IMG/VR virus record: IMGVR_UViG_3300022925_000041
Location: 1-47,852 of that record
Direction: 5' to 3' (one strand)
Source of the DNA: a virus
Length of the DNA: 47,852 nt
The notes under the pieces are model-generated. The model worked only from the letters and a program-made list of their open reading frames with translations, did not search any database and was not told the origin of the DNA. Of the stretch, positions 1-9,074 are shown in pieces. Position 1 is the first letter of the stretch. Each line of letters starts with the position of its first letter. The translations under genes were made by a program, and so were the position numbers.

Positions 1-1
1 A

Positions 2-3000
2 AACCAGTCAGCCGCAAAACAAACAGAAGAAAATACCCAACAACAAACAACTGCTTCTAATAAAAAGACAGAATCAGATAATAAAGCCGGCGAACAAATA
101 AAAACAACTGCTGAAAAAATGTCAGGAGCATTACGAACTGCTACTGGTGCAGTTATTAGTTTTTCAGGTGCATTAGTTTCAGGTGTTGACGGTTTTGACA
201 AATATACTAAAGCAGTATCTGGCTTTGGAGACTCAGCAAAAGAAACTGGTGACGCATTAGGTGGATTTGGTAAGTTTTTAGGTAACGCAGTAAACATATT
301 AGCCGAGTTTACAGTCGTTACAATGAAACAGGCTGATGCACAAAACGAGTTTGCAAAACAAATGAACAGAATGGGTGCTGTTGTTGACACAACTACCCAA
401 GGTTTAGCAGAACAAGCAAGAGCCGCAGGAGCAAGTGCAGGTGACTTACAAGAATTAGCCGTAATTATTACTCAAAGTTCTCAAGCATTAGCATCGTTTG
501 GTGCAGGTACTTCTGAGGGTACAGCAAAAATGTTGGAAGTCTTCAGATTATCTGATGACCAAGAAAGAGAAATGCGTAGATACGGATTAACTCTAAGAGA
601 AGCCCAAGAACAACAAGCATATTATATAGAACTACAAAGAACATCTGGTATTAATATGCAAGCCCAAGAACTGTCTGAAAGACAAGTTCGCACCAGATCA
701 TTACAATATGCAAAAACATTAACAACATTATCAGAGTTAACAGGTATTCAAGCCGGTCAACTCAAAGAAGAACAAGCCGCAGTCCAAGCAGACTTACGTA
801 ATAAAATTCGTAATATACGTGATCAAAATGATATTGAAAGACTTAAGAAACAGTTAGACGGCGACATTACTGCTGAAAAGAGAGCATCAATAGAAGCAGA
901 AATAAAAGCAAGAGAACAAGAAGTACAAGTAAGAGTTGATGCTGGTAACCAATTTGCAGGTTTATTAGGCAGAGATATGGCTGCCAAAGTGATGAATGTT
1001 ATTGGCACTGGAGCATTTGACGAGAATACAAAAGAACTAGCAAACTTAGGTCTTAATGCCGCAGAACTTAAAGAAAGATTTGCAGGCTTGACTGCTGGTT
1101 CAGACGAATACAGACAAGCAGTTGCCGAAACAACAGGTGAACTCGTAGGTGGTGTCAGACGAAACGTAGATAGGTTCGGTAAGTCTATGGAACTTGCCGC
1201 CAACGCAAGTGAGATCGGCGCCGCAGTAGGCATCAACGAGAGAACAACAGATACAGCCAGACTCTTTGCTTCCCAAGATGAGGCTACGAATAGAGTATTA
1301 GAAAGTTTTGATGAAGTAGCAGAATCTACAAAAGAAGGTGCAGATACACAAAAAGATTTGGCTGCCACTCTCCAAGTATTTGAAACCAATGTTAGAACAG
1401 CCGCAGACGAGTTTTTAAATCAATTTAATCCGTTTACAGGTGGATTAAGTTTAGCAGGTATTGCTCTTACTGGACTTACCGCGGCTGCCACTTCAGCCGC
1501 AATTGCATTAGGAAGTATGTCGCCCGGAGGCGGAGTACTTAGTAATCTATTTGGTGGTGGCACCAAAACTGGCGCCGGCTCAATGGGGTCAAAAGGCACA
1601 GCGGCCTTAAAAGGCGCGGGTAGCATGTTTAAAGGCATGGGAAGATTAATACCTGGTGCAGGCGCTCTAATGGCTATTGGTGGCGGTTATATGGCCGCAG
1701 AGGATGCAAAAGACGAGGCTGATTTACAACTTAATGAAACATTACTTGATGACAGTGCTACAGAGTATGAAAAAGATTTTGCTCGTAAACAACATGAAAT
1801 AGACACTACACAAGCCAATAATAAAGGATTAGGTATAGCAGGTGGTGGCGCCGGTGGCGCCCTTGCAGGTGCAGCCGCAGGTGCAGCCTTAGGTTCAGTT
1901 GTCCCAATTCTCGGAACAGCAATCGGTGGTATTTTAGGCGCTGCCTTAGGAGCGGCAGGCGGTTCTATGCTTGGAAGTTCGGTAGCAGGAGCCTTATCTC
2001 CTGAAGACCTAACAATGTACGGAACAAAGTTAGACAAAGATTCTGAAGAATATAATATGATGTCTGAGGATGAAAGGAAAGAGTATCATAGAATTCAAGA
2101 CCTAATTGCGGAGCAAACAGCAGAACAAGATAGATTGTCAAAACTCACTTTAGATGAAGCCAAAAAAGATAGAGATGGCCGAGTTCTTTATGAAGAAAAA
2201 TTCTTTGGTAATAGTAAAGTAGACTTTGACTTGCTCGCCGAAATGAAAGAATCAGGTGAACTAACATCCGACATGCTTGAGGCTATACTGCTGGACAATG
2301 ATATTAGCAAAGGAACAGAAGACCTCATAAGAAAAGAATTAGACTTACTTAAAAAGAAAGATGCAAAAGACGATGCAAAAGATCAAAAAGATGAAGCAAA
2401 AGTAGCAGAAGCAAAAGAAGAAGAAGTAGGCGGCAGAACATTAGACATGTCTTCTGAAAATCTAGCCAAAATATTTGAAGCAGATATAAAAGCAGAAGAA
2501 AAAAGAAATGCAGAAAAACAAGCAGAACAACTTGCACTTGCACAAGCAAAAGAAGAATCTGTTACAGAACAAATTACACCTGAAGTCGTTGCTAATGCAT
2601 TAAAAGAAACAGGAAGTGGCGCGCCTATTCCAGGAGTAGTTGATACAGAACAATTATTAGCAACAACACAAGTTGTTGAAAATATGATAGCAGATGCAGG
2701 GCAACTTACAGGTGCACCTGTACTAGAAGAAATCGAAACTACAGCAGAACGTATTCCTATAGATAGTATTTTAGAAGAAGTTAAAGTTTCTTCATCTAAA
2801 GTAGCAACTCTTATAGAATCACCTGCAATTAAAAAAGCAGTAACTACTGAGCCAATGAATGAGGCTACAAAGGAATTTATTGCTTGGGCTGATTCAGACG
2901 AAGGTAAAGCAGAGATTGCTCAGAACAAAGCAGAACGTGCTGAAAGAATGGCAGAAATGAAAACTTCTGCTGAAAATCAGATGCTATCAAAAGAAGATCA

Positions 3001-3376
3001 ATACCGAGAAATCTTAGCAAGTGGTGAGTATAAAGGTGAAGCCGCTAGTGAAAGTATCCTAGGACAGGCTGAGACATACCTTGCATCTATTGAAGAAACT
3101 AAAAAGAGTCGAATGGCTATAGATGAATCTAGTCTTCTAAGTTCACCTCTTGTTGACATTAGTCCAGAACCAACTGAAGAAGAATCTGGTGATGGTATGT
3201 CGGCTGAGGAGAAATTTGCCCAAACGGGGAAAGAATATAATGATATGTTAGCAGAAAAGATAGACCTACTAATAGCGGCACAAACAGAGAATAATATGAT
3301 TGCTAAAGGCATTAAAGATGCGACGGTTGAAGGCGCAGAAGCCTCCCAAAAAATTGCAGTCAACTCGGCAGTTTAA
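2..3376 (+). CDS. Large tape-measure-like virion protein, 5' end outside window
   Basis: The frame is open from the first bases of the window, so the gene is 5'-truncated. The first ATG in view is at 119, and at least 1124 codons are present. The N-terminal part in view is Gln/Thr-rich, then helical and coiled-coil-like (about 320-1400). There are Gly/Ala-rich hydrophobic stretches at about 1435-1525, 1645-1710 and 1828-2000 (small-residue zipper pattern), followed by a long charged Glu/Lys/Ala-rich C-terminal half. This layout resembles tape-measure or membrane-penetrating virion proteins. T4 has its tape measure gp29 elsewhere and has gp19 just before gp20, so the family is not identified. 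It lies 33 bp before the portal gene, which supports a structural role. Function is inferred from position and composition only. Confidence 0.55.
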   Translation, partial: NQSAAKQTEENTQQQTTASNKKTESDNKAGEQIKTTAEKMSGALRTATGAVISFSGALVSGVDGFDKYTKAVSGFGDSAKETGDALGGFGKFLGNAVNILAEFTVVTMKQADAQNEFAKQMNRMGAVVDTTTQGLAEQARAAGASAGDLQELAVIITQSSQALASFGAGTSEGTAKMLEVFRLSDDQEREMRRYGLTLREAQEQQAYYIELQRTSGINMQAQELSERQVRTRSLQYAKTLTTLSELTGIQAGQLKEEQAAVQADLRNKIRNIRDQNDIERLKKQLDGDITAEKRASIEAEIKAREQEVQVRVDAGNQFAGLLGRDMAAKVMNVIGTGAFDENTKELANLGLNAAELKERFAGLTAGSDEYRQAVAETTGELVGGVRRNVDRFGKSMELAANASEIGAAVGINERTTDTARLFASQDEATNRVLESFDEVAESTKEGADTQKDLAATLQVFETNVRTAADEFLNQFNPFTGGLSLAGIALTGLTAAATSAAIALGSMSPGGGVLSNLFGGGTKTGAGSMGSKGTAALKGAGSMFKGMGRLIPGAGALMAIGGGYMAAEDAKDEADLQLNETLLDDSATEYEKDFARKQHEIDTTQANNKGLGIAGGGAGGALAGAAAGAALGSVVPILGTAIGGILGAALGAAGGSMLGSSVAGALSPEDLTMYGTKLDKDSEEYNMMSEDERKEYHRIQDLIAEQTAEQDRLSKLTLDEAKKDRDGRVLYEEKFFGNSKVDFDLLAEMKESGELTSDMLEAILLDNDISKGTEDLIRKELDLLKKKDAKDDAKDQKDEAKVAEAKEEEVGGRTLDMSSENLAKIFEADIKAEEKRNAEKQAEQLALAQAKEESVTEQITPEVVANALKETGSGAPIPGVVDTEQLLATTQVVENMIADAGQLTGAPVLEEIETTAERIPIDSILEEVKVSSSKVATLIESPAIKKAVTTEPMNEATKEFIAWADSDEGKAEIAQNKAERAERMAEMKTSAENQMLSKEDQYREILASGEYKGEAASESILGQAETYLASIEETKKSRMAIDESSLLSSPLVDISPEPTEEESGDGMSAEEKFAQTGKEYNDMLAEKIDLLIAAQTENNMIAKGIKDATVEGAEASQKIAVNSAV

Positions 3377-3383
3377 CTAAATA
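3376..3383 (+). promoter_or_regulatory. Late-type promoter box ACTAAATA before gene 20
   Basis: ACTAAATA overlaps the stop codon of the upstream gene and ends 26 bases before the portal ATG. The boxes at 12474 and 14093 also sit 26 bases before their ATGs. It is a variant of the T4 late box TATAAATA; activity is inferred. Confidence 0.45.
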
Positions 3384-3409
3384 TATAATATAAAGAGAAC
3401 CTATACCAC

Positions 3410-5203
3410 ATGGCATATACAAAGAAATTTTTAAACAAGAGCGGAGTATCAAGTCCGATATCGGGAGGCAACAGTAATCCTGGGTCTTGGAACGGTGTAG
3501 GCGCTTCAGAAGAAGGCTATTCAAATACTGACTTCGGTTACAAAAACTACATGAGTAGACTTCCTGAAGTTTACACAGGACATCCTAACAGAATAGAAAG
3601 ATACAATCAGTATGAGATGATGGATGTCGATGCTGAGATCAATGCTTGTTTAGATATCATTGCAGAATTCAGCACACAAAAGAATGATCACAATCATACA
3701 CCATTTAACTTTGAGTTTAGAGATGAACCTACTCCACATGAGATGGACTTATTATCTAAACAGTTACAACAATGGTGTAAGTTAAATGAATTTGATACTC
3801 GTATGTTTAAGATGTTCAGAAACGTCATTAAGTATGGAGATCAAGTCTTTGTAAGAGATCCAGAGAACTTTAAACTCTACTGGGTTGACATGGTTAAAGT
3901 TATTAAAGTTATTGTTAACGAGAGTGAAGGTAAACTTCCTGAGCAGTATGTTATTAAAGACTTAAACATTAACTTACAGAACTTAACAGTTGCACAAAAA
4001 ACAAACACAGATTTTGCCGCTAATCCAACAACAGGATTAGGTGGTACTGGTGGCGGTGGTGGAGCAGGTGGAGGCGGATATACAGTCCCATCTATGCCAT
4101 ACAACACATCAGGTAGTAGATTTACATTAGGACAAGCAGAATCAGCAATCGATTCTAATCATGTTGTTCACTTGTCATTAACAGAAGGCTTAGATCGTTT
4201 TTGGCCTTTCGGACAATCAATCTTAGAGAACATCTTTAAAGTATATAAACAGAAAGAACTGTTAGAAGATGCTATCTTAATCTATCGTGTACAACGTGCA
4301 CCAGAACGCAGAATGTTTAAAATTGACGTAGGTAACATGCCTAGTCATTTAGCAATGGCATTCGTAGATAGAATTAAAAACGAAATTCACCAAAGACGTA
4401 TTCCAAGTATTCATGGTGGTCAGTCTGTAGTTGATGCTACATATAATCCACTATCAATGAATGAAGATTACTTTTTCCCTGTAACAGCAGAAGGTAGAGG
4501 ATCATCTATCGAAGTTCTCCCAGGTGGACAAAACTTAGGTGAAATTGATGACTTAAAATATTTCAATAATAGATTAGCAAGAGGACTGCGTGTACCTAGT
4601 TCATACTTACCCACAGGTCCTGATGACAACACAACACCTCTAAACGATGGTCGTGTTGGTACTGCTATGATACAAGAGTTTAGATTCAATCAGTACTGTG
4701 AAAGACTACAGAACTACATCTGTCAAAAACTTGACGATGAATTTAAATTATTCTTGCGTTGGAGAGGATTCAACATTGATACACAGATGTTTGACTTATC
4801 ATTTAATCCACCGCAAAACTTTGCCGCTTATCGTCAAAGTGAATTAGATACTGCAAGAGTTGGTACTTTTGGAGCAATGGAAGCATTCCCTTACATGTCT
4901 AAACGTTTTGCACTAGAAAGATTCTTAGGATTAACAGAAGAAGAAATCAACAAGAATGAAAAACTTTGGGCAGAAGAAAACACTGAAGCACAAGACGCAG
5001 ATCCATCAGGCTCTGATCTTAGAAACATTGGAGTATCTACCGGAGACTTTGATGCAGATATGGATACTAGTGAAGAAATTGAAGACCAAGAAAACTTAGA
5101 AGACTTCGGGGACATGGATGTTGCTGGACCAGTAGGAACGCCAGGTACAGCAACCGGCTCAGTTGAAGGTGCTGGAGAAGTAGGCGGCACTCAAGGCGTC
5201 TAG
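3410..5203 (+). CDS. 20: Portal vertex protein gp20
   Basis: This 597-residue protein is the T4-type portal, the dodecameric head-tail connector through which DNA is packaged and where head assembly starts. It is somewhat longer than T4 gp20 (about 524). The conserved core is visible as the segments YNQYEMMDVDAEINACLDII, LNEFDTRMFKMFRNVIKYGD and LARGLRVPSSYLPTGPDD. A Gly-rich insertion (residues about 209-224) interrupts the middle, and the C-terminal about 70 residues are acidic and Gly-rich. The start is an ATG with a weak purine RBS. The following gene starts with a GTG that overlaps the stop codon by one base. It heads the head-gene cluster 20-core-21-22-23. Family identity is secure. Confidence 0.95.
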   Translation: MAYTKKFLNKSGVSSPISGGNSNPGSWNGVGASEEGYSNTDFGYKNYMSRLPEVYTGHPNRIERYNQYEMMDVDAEINACLDIIAEFSTQKNDHNHTPFNFEFRDEPTPHEMDLLSKQLQQWCKLNEFDTRMFKMFRNVIKYGDQVFVRDPENFKLYWVDMVKVIKVIVNESEGKLPEQYVIKDLNINLQNLTVAQKTNTDFAANPTTGLGGTGGGGGAGGGGYTVPSMPYNTSGSRFTLGQAESAIDSNHVVHLSLTEGLDRFWPFGQSILENIFKVYKQKELLEDAILIYRVQRAPERRMFKIDVGNMPSHLAMAFVDRIKNEIHQRRIPSIHGGQSVVDATYNPLSMNEDYFFPVTAEGRGSSIEVLPGGQNLGEIDDLKYFNNRLARGLRVPSSYLPTGPDDNTTPLNDGRVGTAMIQEFRFNQYCERLQNYICQKLDDEFKLFLRWRGFNIDTQMFDLSFNPPQNFAAYRQSELDTARVGTFGAMEAFPYMSKRFALERFLGLTEEEINKNEKLWAEENTEAQDADPSGSDLRNIGVSTGDFDADMDTSEEIEDQENLEDFGDMDVAGPVGTPGTATGSVEGAGEVGGTQGV

Positions 5204-6057
5204 TGAAACTTAAACACATTATTACATGTGGTTGTAGTTTTGGAGATGCTTATACTTCATGGACATGGCCTCACGTATTAGAATCACATATCAAATCATT
5301 AGACCCTAACGTAACATTTGACCACAGAGGTATGGGTCATCAAGGTCAAGAACTCATACAAAAGAAAACAACAAATGCTATTGTAGATGCATTAGACGAT
5401 GGTATTGATCCATCTGAAATAGGTGTCGTTGTTTCTTGGAGTGGCAATGATCGCAAAACTTGGTACATAACAAACAAAGATTATATTAGTGACATCAAAG
5501 ATCACTGGAGTACGTCTGGTGGAGATATGTGGCATGTACAGTTCTGTGATCTTAAAAACAGTAAAGAAGGTGTGGAAATATTAGAATATAATAATAAAAA
5601 TGGAAATTATTTTGTTCAATATAATCCTAACGGCGGTTGGTATCACTCTGCATGGAATCATAGAGAACCTAAATTTATCAATGATTATATGATGTTTACT
5701 GAACCTGTTACTGACAGAGATTATGATAAACATAACATACACTCATTGCATCTTGCATTAGAAAATATGATTATGTTACAAAATACATGTAAAGTACACG
5801 GTATTAAATTTTATCATCAGTATTACATGGATCATACATACAAAGATATTGAAGCATGTAAGGATCACCCTATCATAGAATATCTTTATAAACAATTAGA
5901 TCAAACGATTAGAGTAAAGCCAGCAATACATGAATATGTTAAACCTTTTGGCATGACAATATCAGAAGAAGATGTGCATCCTAATGAAGAAGGACACAAA
6001 AAATACTTTGATGATATTCTAAAACCCTTTTTAGAAGAAAAAAACTTTTTTGAATAA
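5203..6057 (+). CDS. SGNH/GDSL-type hydrolase inserted after portal gene
   Basis: This 284-residue protein has all four SGNH hydrolase blocks. The nucleophile Ser is in GCSFGD near residue 12, a block II Gly is in GMGHQGQE, block III is WSGNDR (GxND), and the catalytic Asp-His pair is in DVHPNEEGH near the C terminus. Such enzymes are esterases or deacetylases acting on acyl/acetyl groups, often on carbohydrates. There is no signal peptide. The start is GTG at 5203, whose G is the last base of the portal stop codon, so translation is probably coupled. T4 has no such gene between 20 and 67/21. A role in modifying virion or host glycans is inference. A second SGNH-like gene lies at 35201. Confidence 0.7.
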   Translation: MKLKHIITCGCSFGDAYTSWTWPHVLESHIKSLDPNVTFDHRGMGHQGQELIQKKTTNAIVDALDDGIDPSEIGVVVSWSGNDRKTWYITNKDYISDIKDHWSTSGGDMWHVQFCDLKNSKEGVEILEYNNKNGNYFVQYNPNGGWYHSAWNHREPKFINDYMMFTEPVTDRDYDKHNIHSLHLALENMIMLQNTCKVHGIKFYHQYYMDHTYKDIEACKDHPIIEYLYKQLDQTIRVKPAIHEYVKPFGMTISEEDVHPNEEGHKKYFDDILKPFLEEKNFFE

Positions 6058-6060
6058 ATA
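6053..6060 (+). promoter_or_regulatory. Late-type box AATAAATA, 5 nt before ATG (leaderless candidate)
   Basis: AATAAATA-TTAAT-ATG. The box overlaps the stop codon of the upstream gene and lies exactly five bases before the start at 6066, which has no Shine-Dalgarno sequence. Confidence 0.45.
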
Positions 6061-6065
6061 TTAAT

Positions 6066-6296
6066 ATGAAATTATTTGAAATGTTTGATGCGGCAACACC
6101 AGGATACCAAGAAGTTGGAGATGACAACTCTAAACCTATATGGAGAACATCTAGGAAAACAAAACTTACATTAAGTCAAATAAGAAAATTACGAAAAATG
6201 TTAGATGTTAGAAATTATGAAAAAGCAAAGCATTTGACCAAAGTTAGAAATCAGTACGGGGCAAAACCAGATCCAGAGGCTGGTCCTAGTATTTAA
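6066..6296 (+). CDS. Small basic head-region protein (gp67-position)
   Basis: The protein has 76 residues and is rich in Lys/Arg in the middle, with LSQIRKLRKMLDVRNYEKA followed by a short acidic/Pro tail. It occupies the position of T4 gene 67 (an about 80-residue prohead core protein) between the portal and the prohead protease. Small proteins of this kind with an RKLRKM-DVR-YE core are, from memory, common in marine T4-like phages. The composition is unlike the acidic T4 gp67, so orthology is not claimed. No RBS is visible. Instead AATAAATA stands five bases before the ATG. A small core or assembly role is inferred from context. Confidence 0.7.
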   Translation: MKLFEMFDAATPGYQEVGDDNSKPIWRTSRKTKLTLSQIRKLRKMLDVRNYEKAKHLTKVRNQYGAKPDPEAGPSI

Positions 6297-6358
6297 TTTC
6301 CTCTAGTCAGAAAATCGACGGATTTGTCTATTTTCGCCTCAAATACACCAAAAACGCA

Positions 6359-6386
6359 AAAAAGTAGTACTTAAATAGTACTTTTT
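6359..6386 (+). terminator. AT-rich hairpin, possible bidirectional terminator
   Basis: AAAAAGTA (6359-6366) pairs with TACTTTTT (6379-6386) across a 12-base loop. It lies in the 150-bp gap between two head genes. The stem is weak and AT-only apart from one pair, so termination would be partial. Confidence 0.35.
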
Positions 6387-6396
6387 ATAACTACGC

Positions 6397-6404
6397 ACTA
6401 AATA
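6397..6404 (+). promoter_or_regulatory. Late-type promoter box ACTAAATA before prohead core gene
   Basis: The box is 42 bases upstream of the ATG at 6447 and just downstream of the 6359-6386 hairpin. The same ACTAAATA octamer recurs at 3376, 38079 and 40459. Confidence 0.4.
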
Positions 6405-6446
6405 TCTCTACAAAGCCATACTTTATTATATCAGGAGAAAAGTACA

Positions 6447-7259
6447 ATGGAAAACAAGAAATTTGAACAATTAATCGATCTCATTATTAATGAAGACGAA
6501 GAACAGGCGAAAGAACTGTTTCACAACATTGTTGTCGAAAAATCAAAAGAAATTTATGAATCAATCATGGAAGAAGAAATGAAAGATTCTGATGACCTCG
6601 AAGAGGGCATGGGCGGACAAGTTGGCGATCTTGCTGATGAAGTCCAAGCAGAAGAATCTGGAGTTGCTGAAGATGCTGAAGAAGAAATTGACATTGATTC
6701 AGAAGAAGTATTTGACATCGAAGGTGATGATGAAGTAGATGCTACTTTAGACATCGAAGCAAACTCATCTGAAGAAGTAGAAGATGCAGTTGTAAGAATT
6801 GAAGACAAACTCGACACATTACTAGACGAGTTTGAAGAACTCATGGCCGACCAAGATGAATTAAAAGGTCGTGATGACGAGATGGATGCAGACTTGCATG
6901 ACATCGAAGACGAAATTGAAGACCAAGAAGTTGACGTAGACGTTTCTGTTGATGATGAAGAAGTAGTTGCTGAAGCAATTAATCTTCCTAAAGTAACAGC
7001 ACACATGGGAGACAACGGTGAAAACACTAAGTCCCCTGTAGACGCAAACTCAGGTCAAAAAGGAATGGATTCACACCCAGTCGATTTTGACAAAGGTAGT
7101 GATGAAAAAGGACGCCCTGCTCCGACTGCTAAAGACGTAGATGGCGCATCTTCATTCCAAAACGTTCCTGGAAACAACAAAGGACCTAAATTAAGTCCTG
7201 CTCCAAAGCCCGTGACATCACAGGCTGAAGGTACGAACACTAAATCTGTAATAGATTAA
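6447..7259 (+). CDS. Acidic prohead core/scaffold-associated protein (gp68-position)
   Basis: This 270-residue protein is strongly Asp/Glu-rich over residues about 15-175, with heptad-like helical stretches. It is followed by a low-complexity Gly/Pro/Lys tail (MGDNGENTKSPVDANSGQKG onward). It lies directly upstream of the prohead protease, where T4 has core genes 67/68, and prohead core proteins are acidic and cleaved by gp21. A strong RBS (aggag, 6432-6436) precedes the ATG. The role as an internal scaffold/core component is inferred from location and charge; no specific family motif is recognised. The reverse strand has a long Ser-rich open frame here, which is only a by-product of GAA/GAT codons. 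Confidence 0.7.
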   Translation: MENKKFEQLIDLIINEDEEQAKELFHNIVVEKSKEIYESIMEEEMKDSDDLEEGMGGQVGDLADEVQAEESGVAEDAEEEIDIDSEEVFDIEGDDEVDATLDIEANSSEEVEDAVVRIEDKLDTLLDEFEELMADQDELKGRDDEMDADLHDIEDEIEDQEVDVDVSVDDEEVVAEAINLPKVTAHMGDNGENTKSPVDANSGQKGMDSHPVDFDKGSDEKGRPAPTAKDVDGASSFQNVPGNNKGPKLSPAPKPVTSQAEGTNTKSVID

Positions 7260-7271
7260 GGACTGATACAA

Positions 7272-7913
7272 ATGGCTTTGTATCTTAAAGAACACTTATC
7301 ATTCGACCGTGCTGAAATGATGGTCGAATCGGTGAAAGAAGGTGATTCTAATTTGAAGACTCTTTATATGAAGGGTATCTTCATTCAGGGAGGGGTAAAA
7401 AACGCCAATGAACGTGTTTACCCCGTTTCTGAAATCAAAGACGCCGTAGACACACTCAACGGCCAAATACAAGAAGGTAATTCTGTATTAGGTGAAGTTG
7501 ACCATCCCGATGATTTAAAAATTAATTTAGATCGTGTTTCACATATGATTACTAATATGTGGATGGATGGACCTAATGGCTACGGTAAATTAAAGATTTT
7601 ACCAACTCCGATGGGTCAGTTAGTTCAGACCATGTTAGAGTCAGGGGTAAAACTCGGAGTATCTAGTAGAGGTAGCGGAAACGTTAACGATTTAGATGGC
7701 CGAGTCAGTGATTTTGAAATAATCACTGTAGATATTGTTGCCCAACCAAGTGCTCCTAATGCATATCCTAAAGCAATATACGAAGGTCTTATGAATATGA
7801 CCAACGGACATAAAGTTTTAGAAGTCGCAAGAGAAGCAAGAGGCAATAAACAAGTAGAACGGTTTTTGAAGGACGAGGTAACTCGTCTTATCAAAGATTT
7901 AAAAATCGACTAA
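7272..7913 (+). CDS. 21: Prohead core protease gp21
   Basis: This 213-residue T4 gp21-type serine protease matures the prohead by cleaving scaffold and capsid proteins, then degrades itself. The herpes/HK97-protease-like catalytic elements are visible: His78 in GEVDHPD and Ser131/132 in KLGVSSRG. Their spacing matches the T4 enzyme (His85, Ser140). The N-terminal region MKGIFIQGGVKNANERVYP is also typical. It follows the core-protein gene by 12 bp and precedes the scaffold gene by 19 bp, so the genes are probably cotranscribed. Confidence 0.92.
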   Translation: MALYLKEHLSFDRAEMMVESVKEGDSNLKTLYMKGIFIQGGVKNANERVYPVSEIKDAVDTLNGQIQEGNSVLGEVDHPDDLKINLDRVSHMITNMWMDGPNGYGKLKILPTPMGQLVQTMLESGVKLGVSSRGSGNVNDLDGRVSDFEIITVDIVAQPSAPNAYPKAIYEGLMNMTNGHKVLEVAREARGNKQVERFLKDEVTRLIKDLKID

Positions 7914-7932
7914 AAATAGAGGGGAAAACAGC

Positions 7933-9036
7933 ATGTTAGATGCTATCAAACCATTAATTGATTCAGGTCTTATTAACGAAGATGTCGCAGGTGAATTAGA
8001 AAGCACTTGGGAATCTAAGTTAACTGAGGCTAAAGATCAAGTTCGTGGTGAACTTAGAAATGAGTTCGCACAAAGATACGAACATGACAGAAGTGTGATG
8101 GTTGAAGCCCTGGATAAGATGATTACAGAATCTCTCTCAGAAGAAATTAAAGAATTTCATGAGGAGAAGACTGCAATTAACGAAGACCGCGTAAAAGCAA
8201 AAATGAAACTTAAGGAAAGTGCAAAGAAATTTAATAACTTCATGGTAACCAAGTTAGCAGAAGAAATTAAAGAACTACGTGCAGACCGTAAAGTTCAGTT
8301 GGAAAACCAAGATAAACTTCAAAAGTTTATCACTCATGCATTGGCTAGAGAGATCAAAGAATTTGCTCAGGACAGACAAGCAGTGGTAGAACAACGAGTC
8401 AAGTTAGTTGCTGAAGGTCGTACACAATTAGAAGCATTGAAAGAGAAGTTTATCTCTGAAAGTGCCTCAAGATTGAGTAAGTCAGTATCATCTCATCTGA
8501 AAGGTGAATTATCACAACTTAAAGAAGATATTCAAATTGCTAGGGAGAATAACTTCGGTCGTAAGATTTTTGAAACATTTGCAGGTGAATTTAGCACAAC
8601 TTATCTTAATGATAAGGCTGAAACACGTAAGATTGTTTCTGAGTTAGACGACAAAGAAAAAGAACTAGCCGAATCAAGGGTTCAACTTGCGAAAGCACAA
8701 GAACTCATTGAATCAAAAGAACGTGAAGTAAACATTATTAAAGAATCTACTCAACGTGAAAAGACTTTAGACACTTTAGTGTCATCTTTGAACAAAGAGA
8801 AGGCTCAAGTAATGCGATCTTTATTAGAAAGTGTTCAGACGCCAAAACTGAAGAACGCATTTGATAAGTATTTACCAGCAGTATTGAACGAAGGAAGTGA
8901 CAAGAAAACTGAAAAGGCTTCTTTAACTGAATCAGTATCAACTGCACAAACAGGTAATAAATCTGCCAAGAAAGAACAAGAGGTTGAGGTAGATGACAGC
9001 AATGTTATCGATCTTAAGCGCCTGGCAGGGCTTTAA
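7933..9036 (+). CDS. 22: Major prohead scaffold protein gp22
   Basis: This 367-residue, almost fully helical charged protein has the length and position of the T4-type scaffold gp22, between the protease and the major capsid gene. Residues about 70-170 contain three related segments with the pattern SEEIKEF / AEEIKEL / AREIKEF, spaced about 42 residues, consistent with a repeated coiled-coil unit. L-x-E motifs near the C terminus (for example VLNEGSD) are plausible gp21 cleavage sites. RBS gagggga is at 7918-7924. The scaffold shapes the prohead interior and is destroyed before packaging. Confidence 0.88.
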   Translation: MLDAIKPLIDSGLINEDVAGELESTWESKLTEAKDQVRGELRNEFAQRYEHDRSVMVEALDKMITESLSEEIKEFHEEKTAINEDRVKAKMKLKESAKKFNNFMVTKLAEEIKELRADRKVQLENQDKLQKFITHALAREIKEFAQDRQAVVEQRVKLVAEGRTQLEALKEKFISESASRLSKSVSSHLKGELSQLKEDIQIARENNFGRKIFETFAGEFSTTYLNDKAETRKIVSELDDKEKELAESRVQLAKAQELIESKEREVNIIKESTQREKTLDTLVSSLNKEKAQVMRSLLESVQTPKLKNAFDKYLPAVLNEGSDKKTEKASLTESVSTAQTGNKSAKKEQEVEVDDSNVIDLKRLAGL

Positions 9037-9074
9037 TATATAAACTAGACATAGAAATTTAGGAGAAAATAACC

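Noticed and set aside
823-1389. 188-codon minus-strand frame in the first gene
   Set aside because: Shadow frame in a codon-biased coding region, no RBS, Ser/Ala/Pro low-complexity.
6554-7027. 157-codon Ser-rich open frame on the minus strand
   Set aside because: It is the complement of the acidic core-protein gene; GAA/GAT-rich codons give Ser-rich reverse frames. No RBS and no plausible protein composition.
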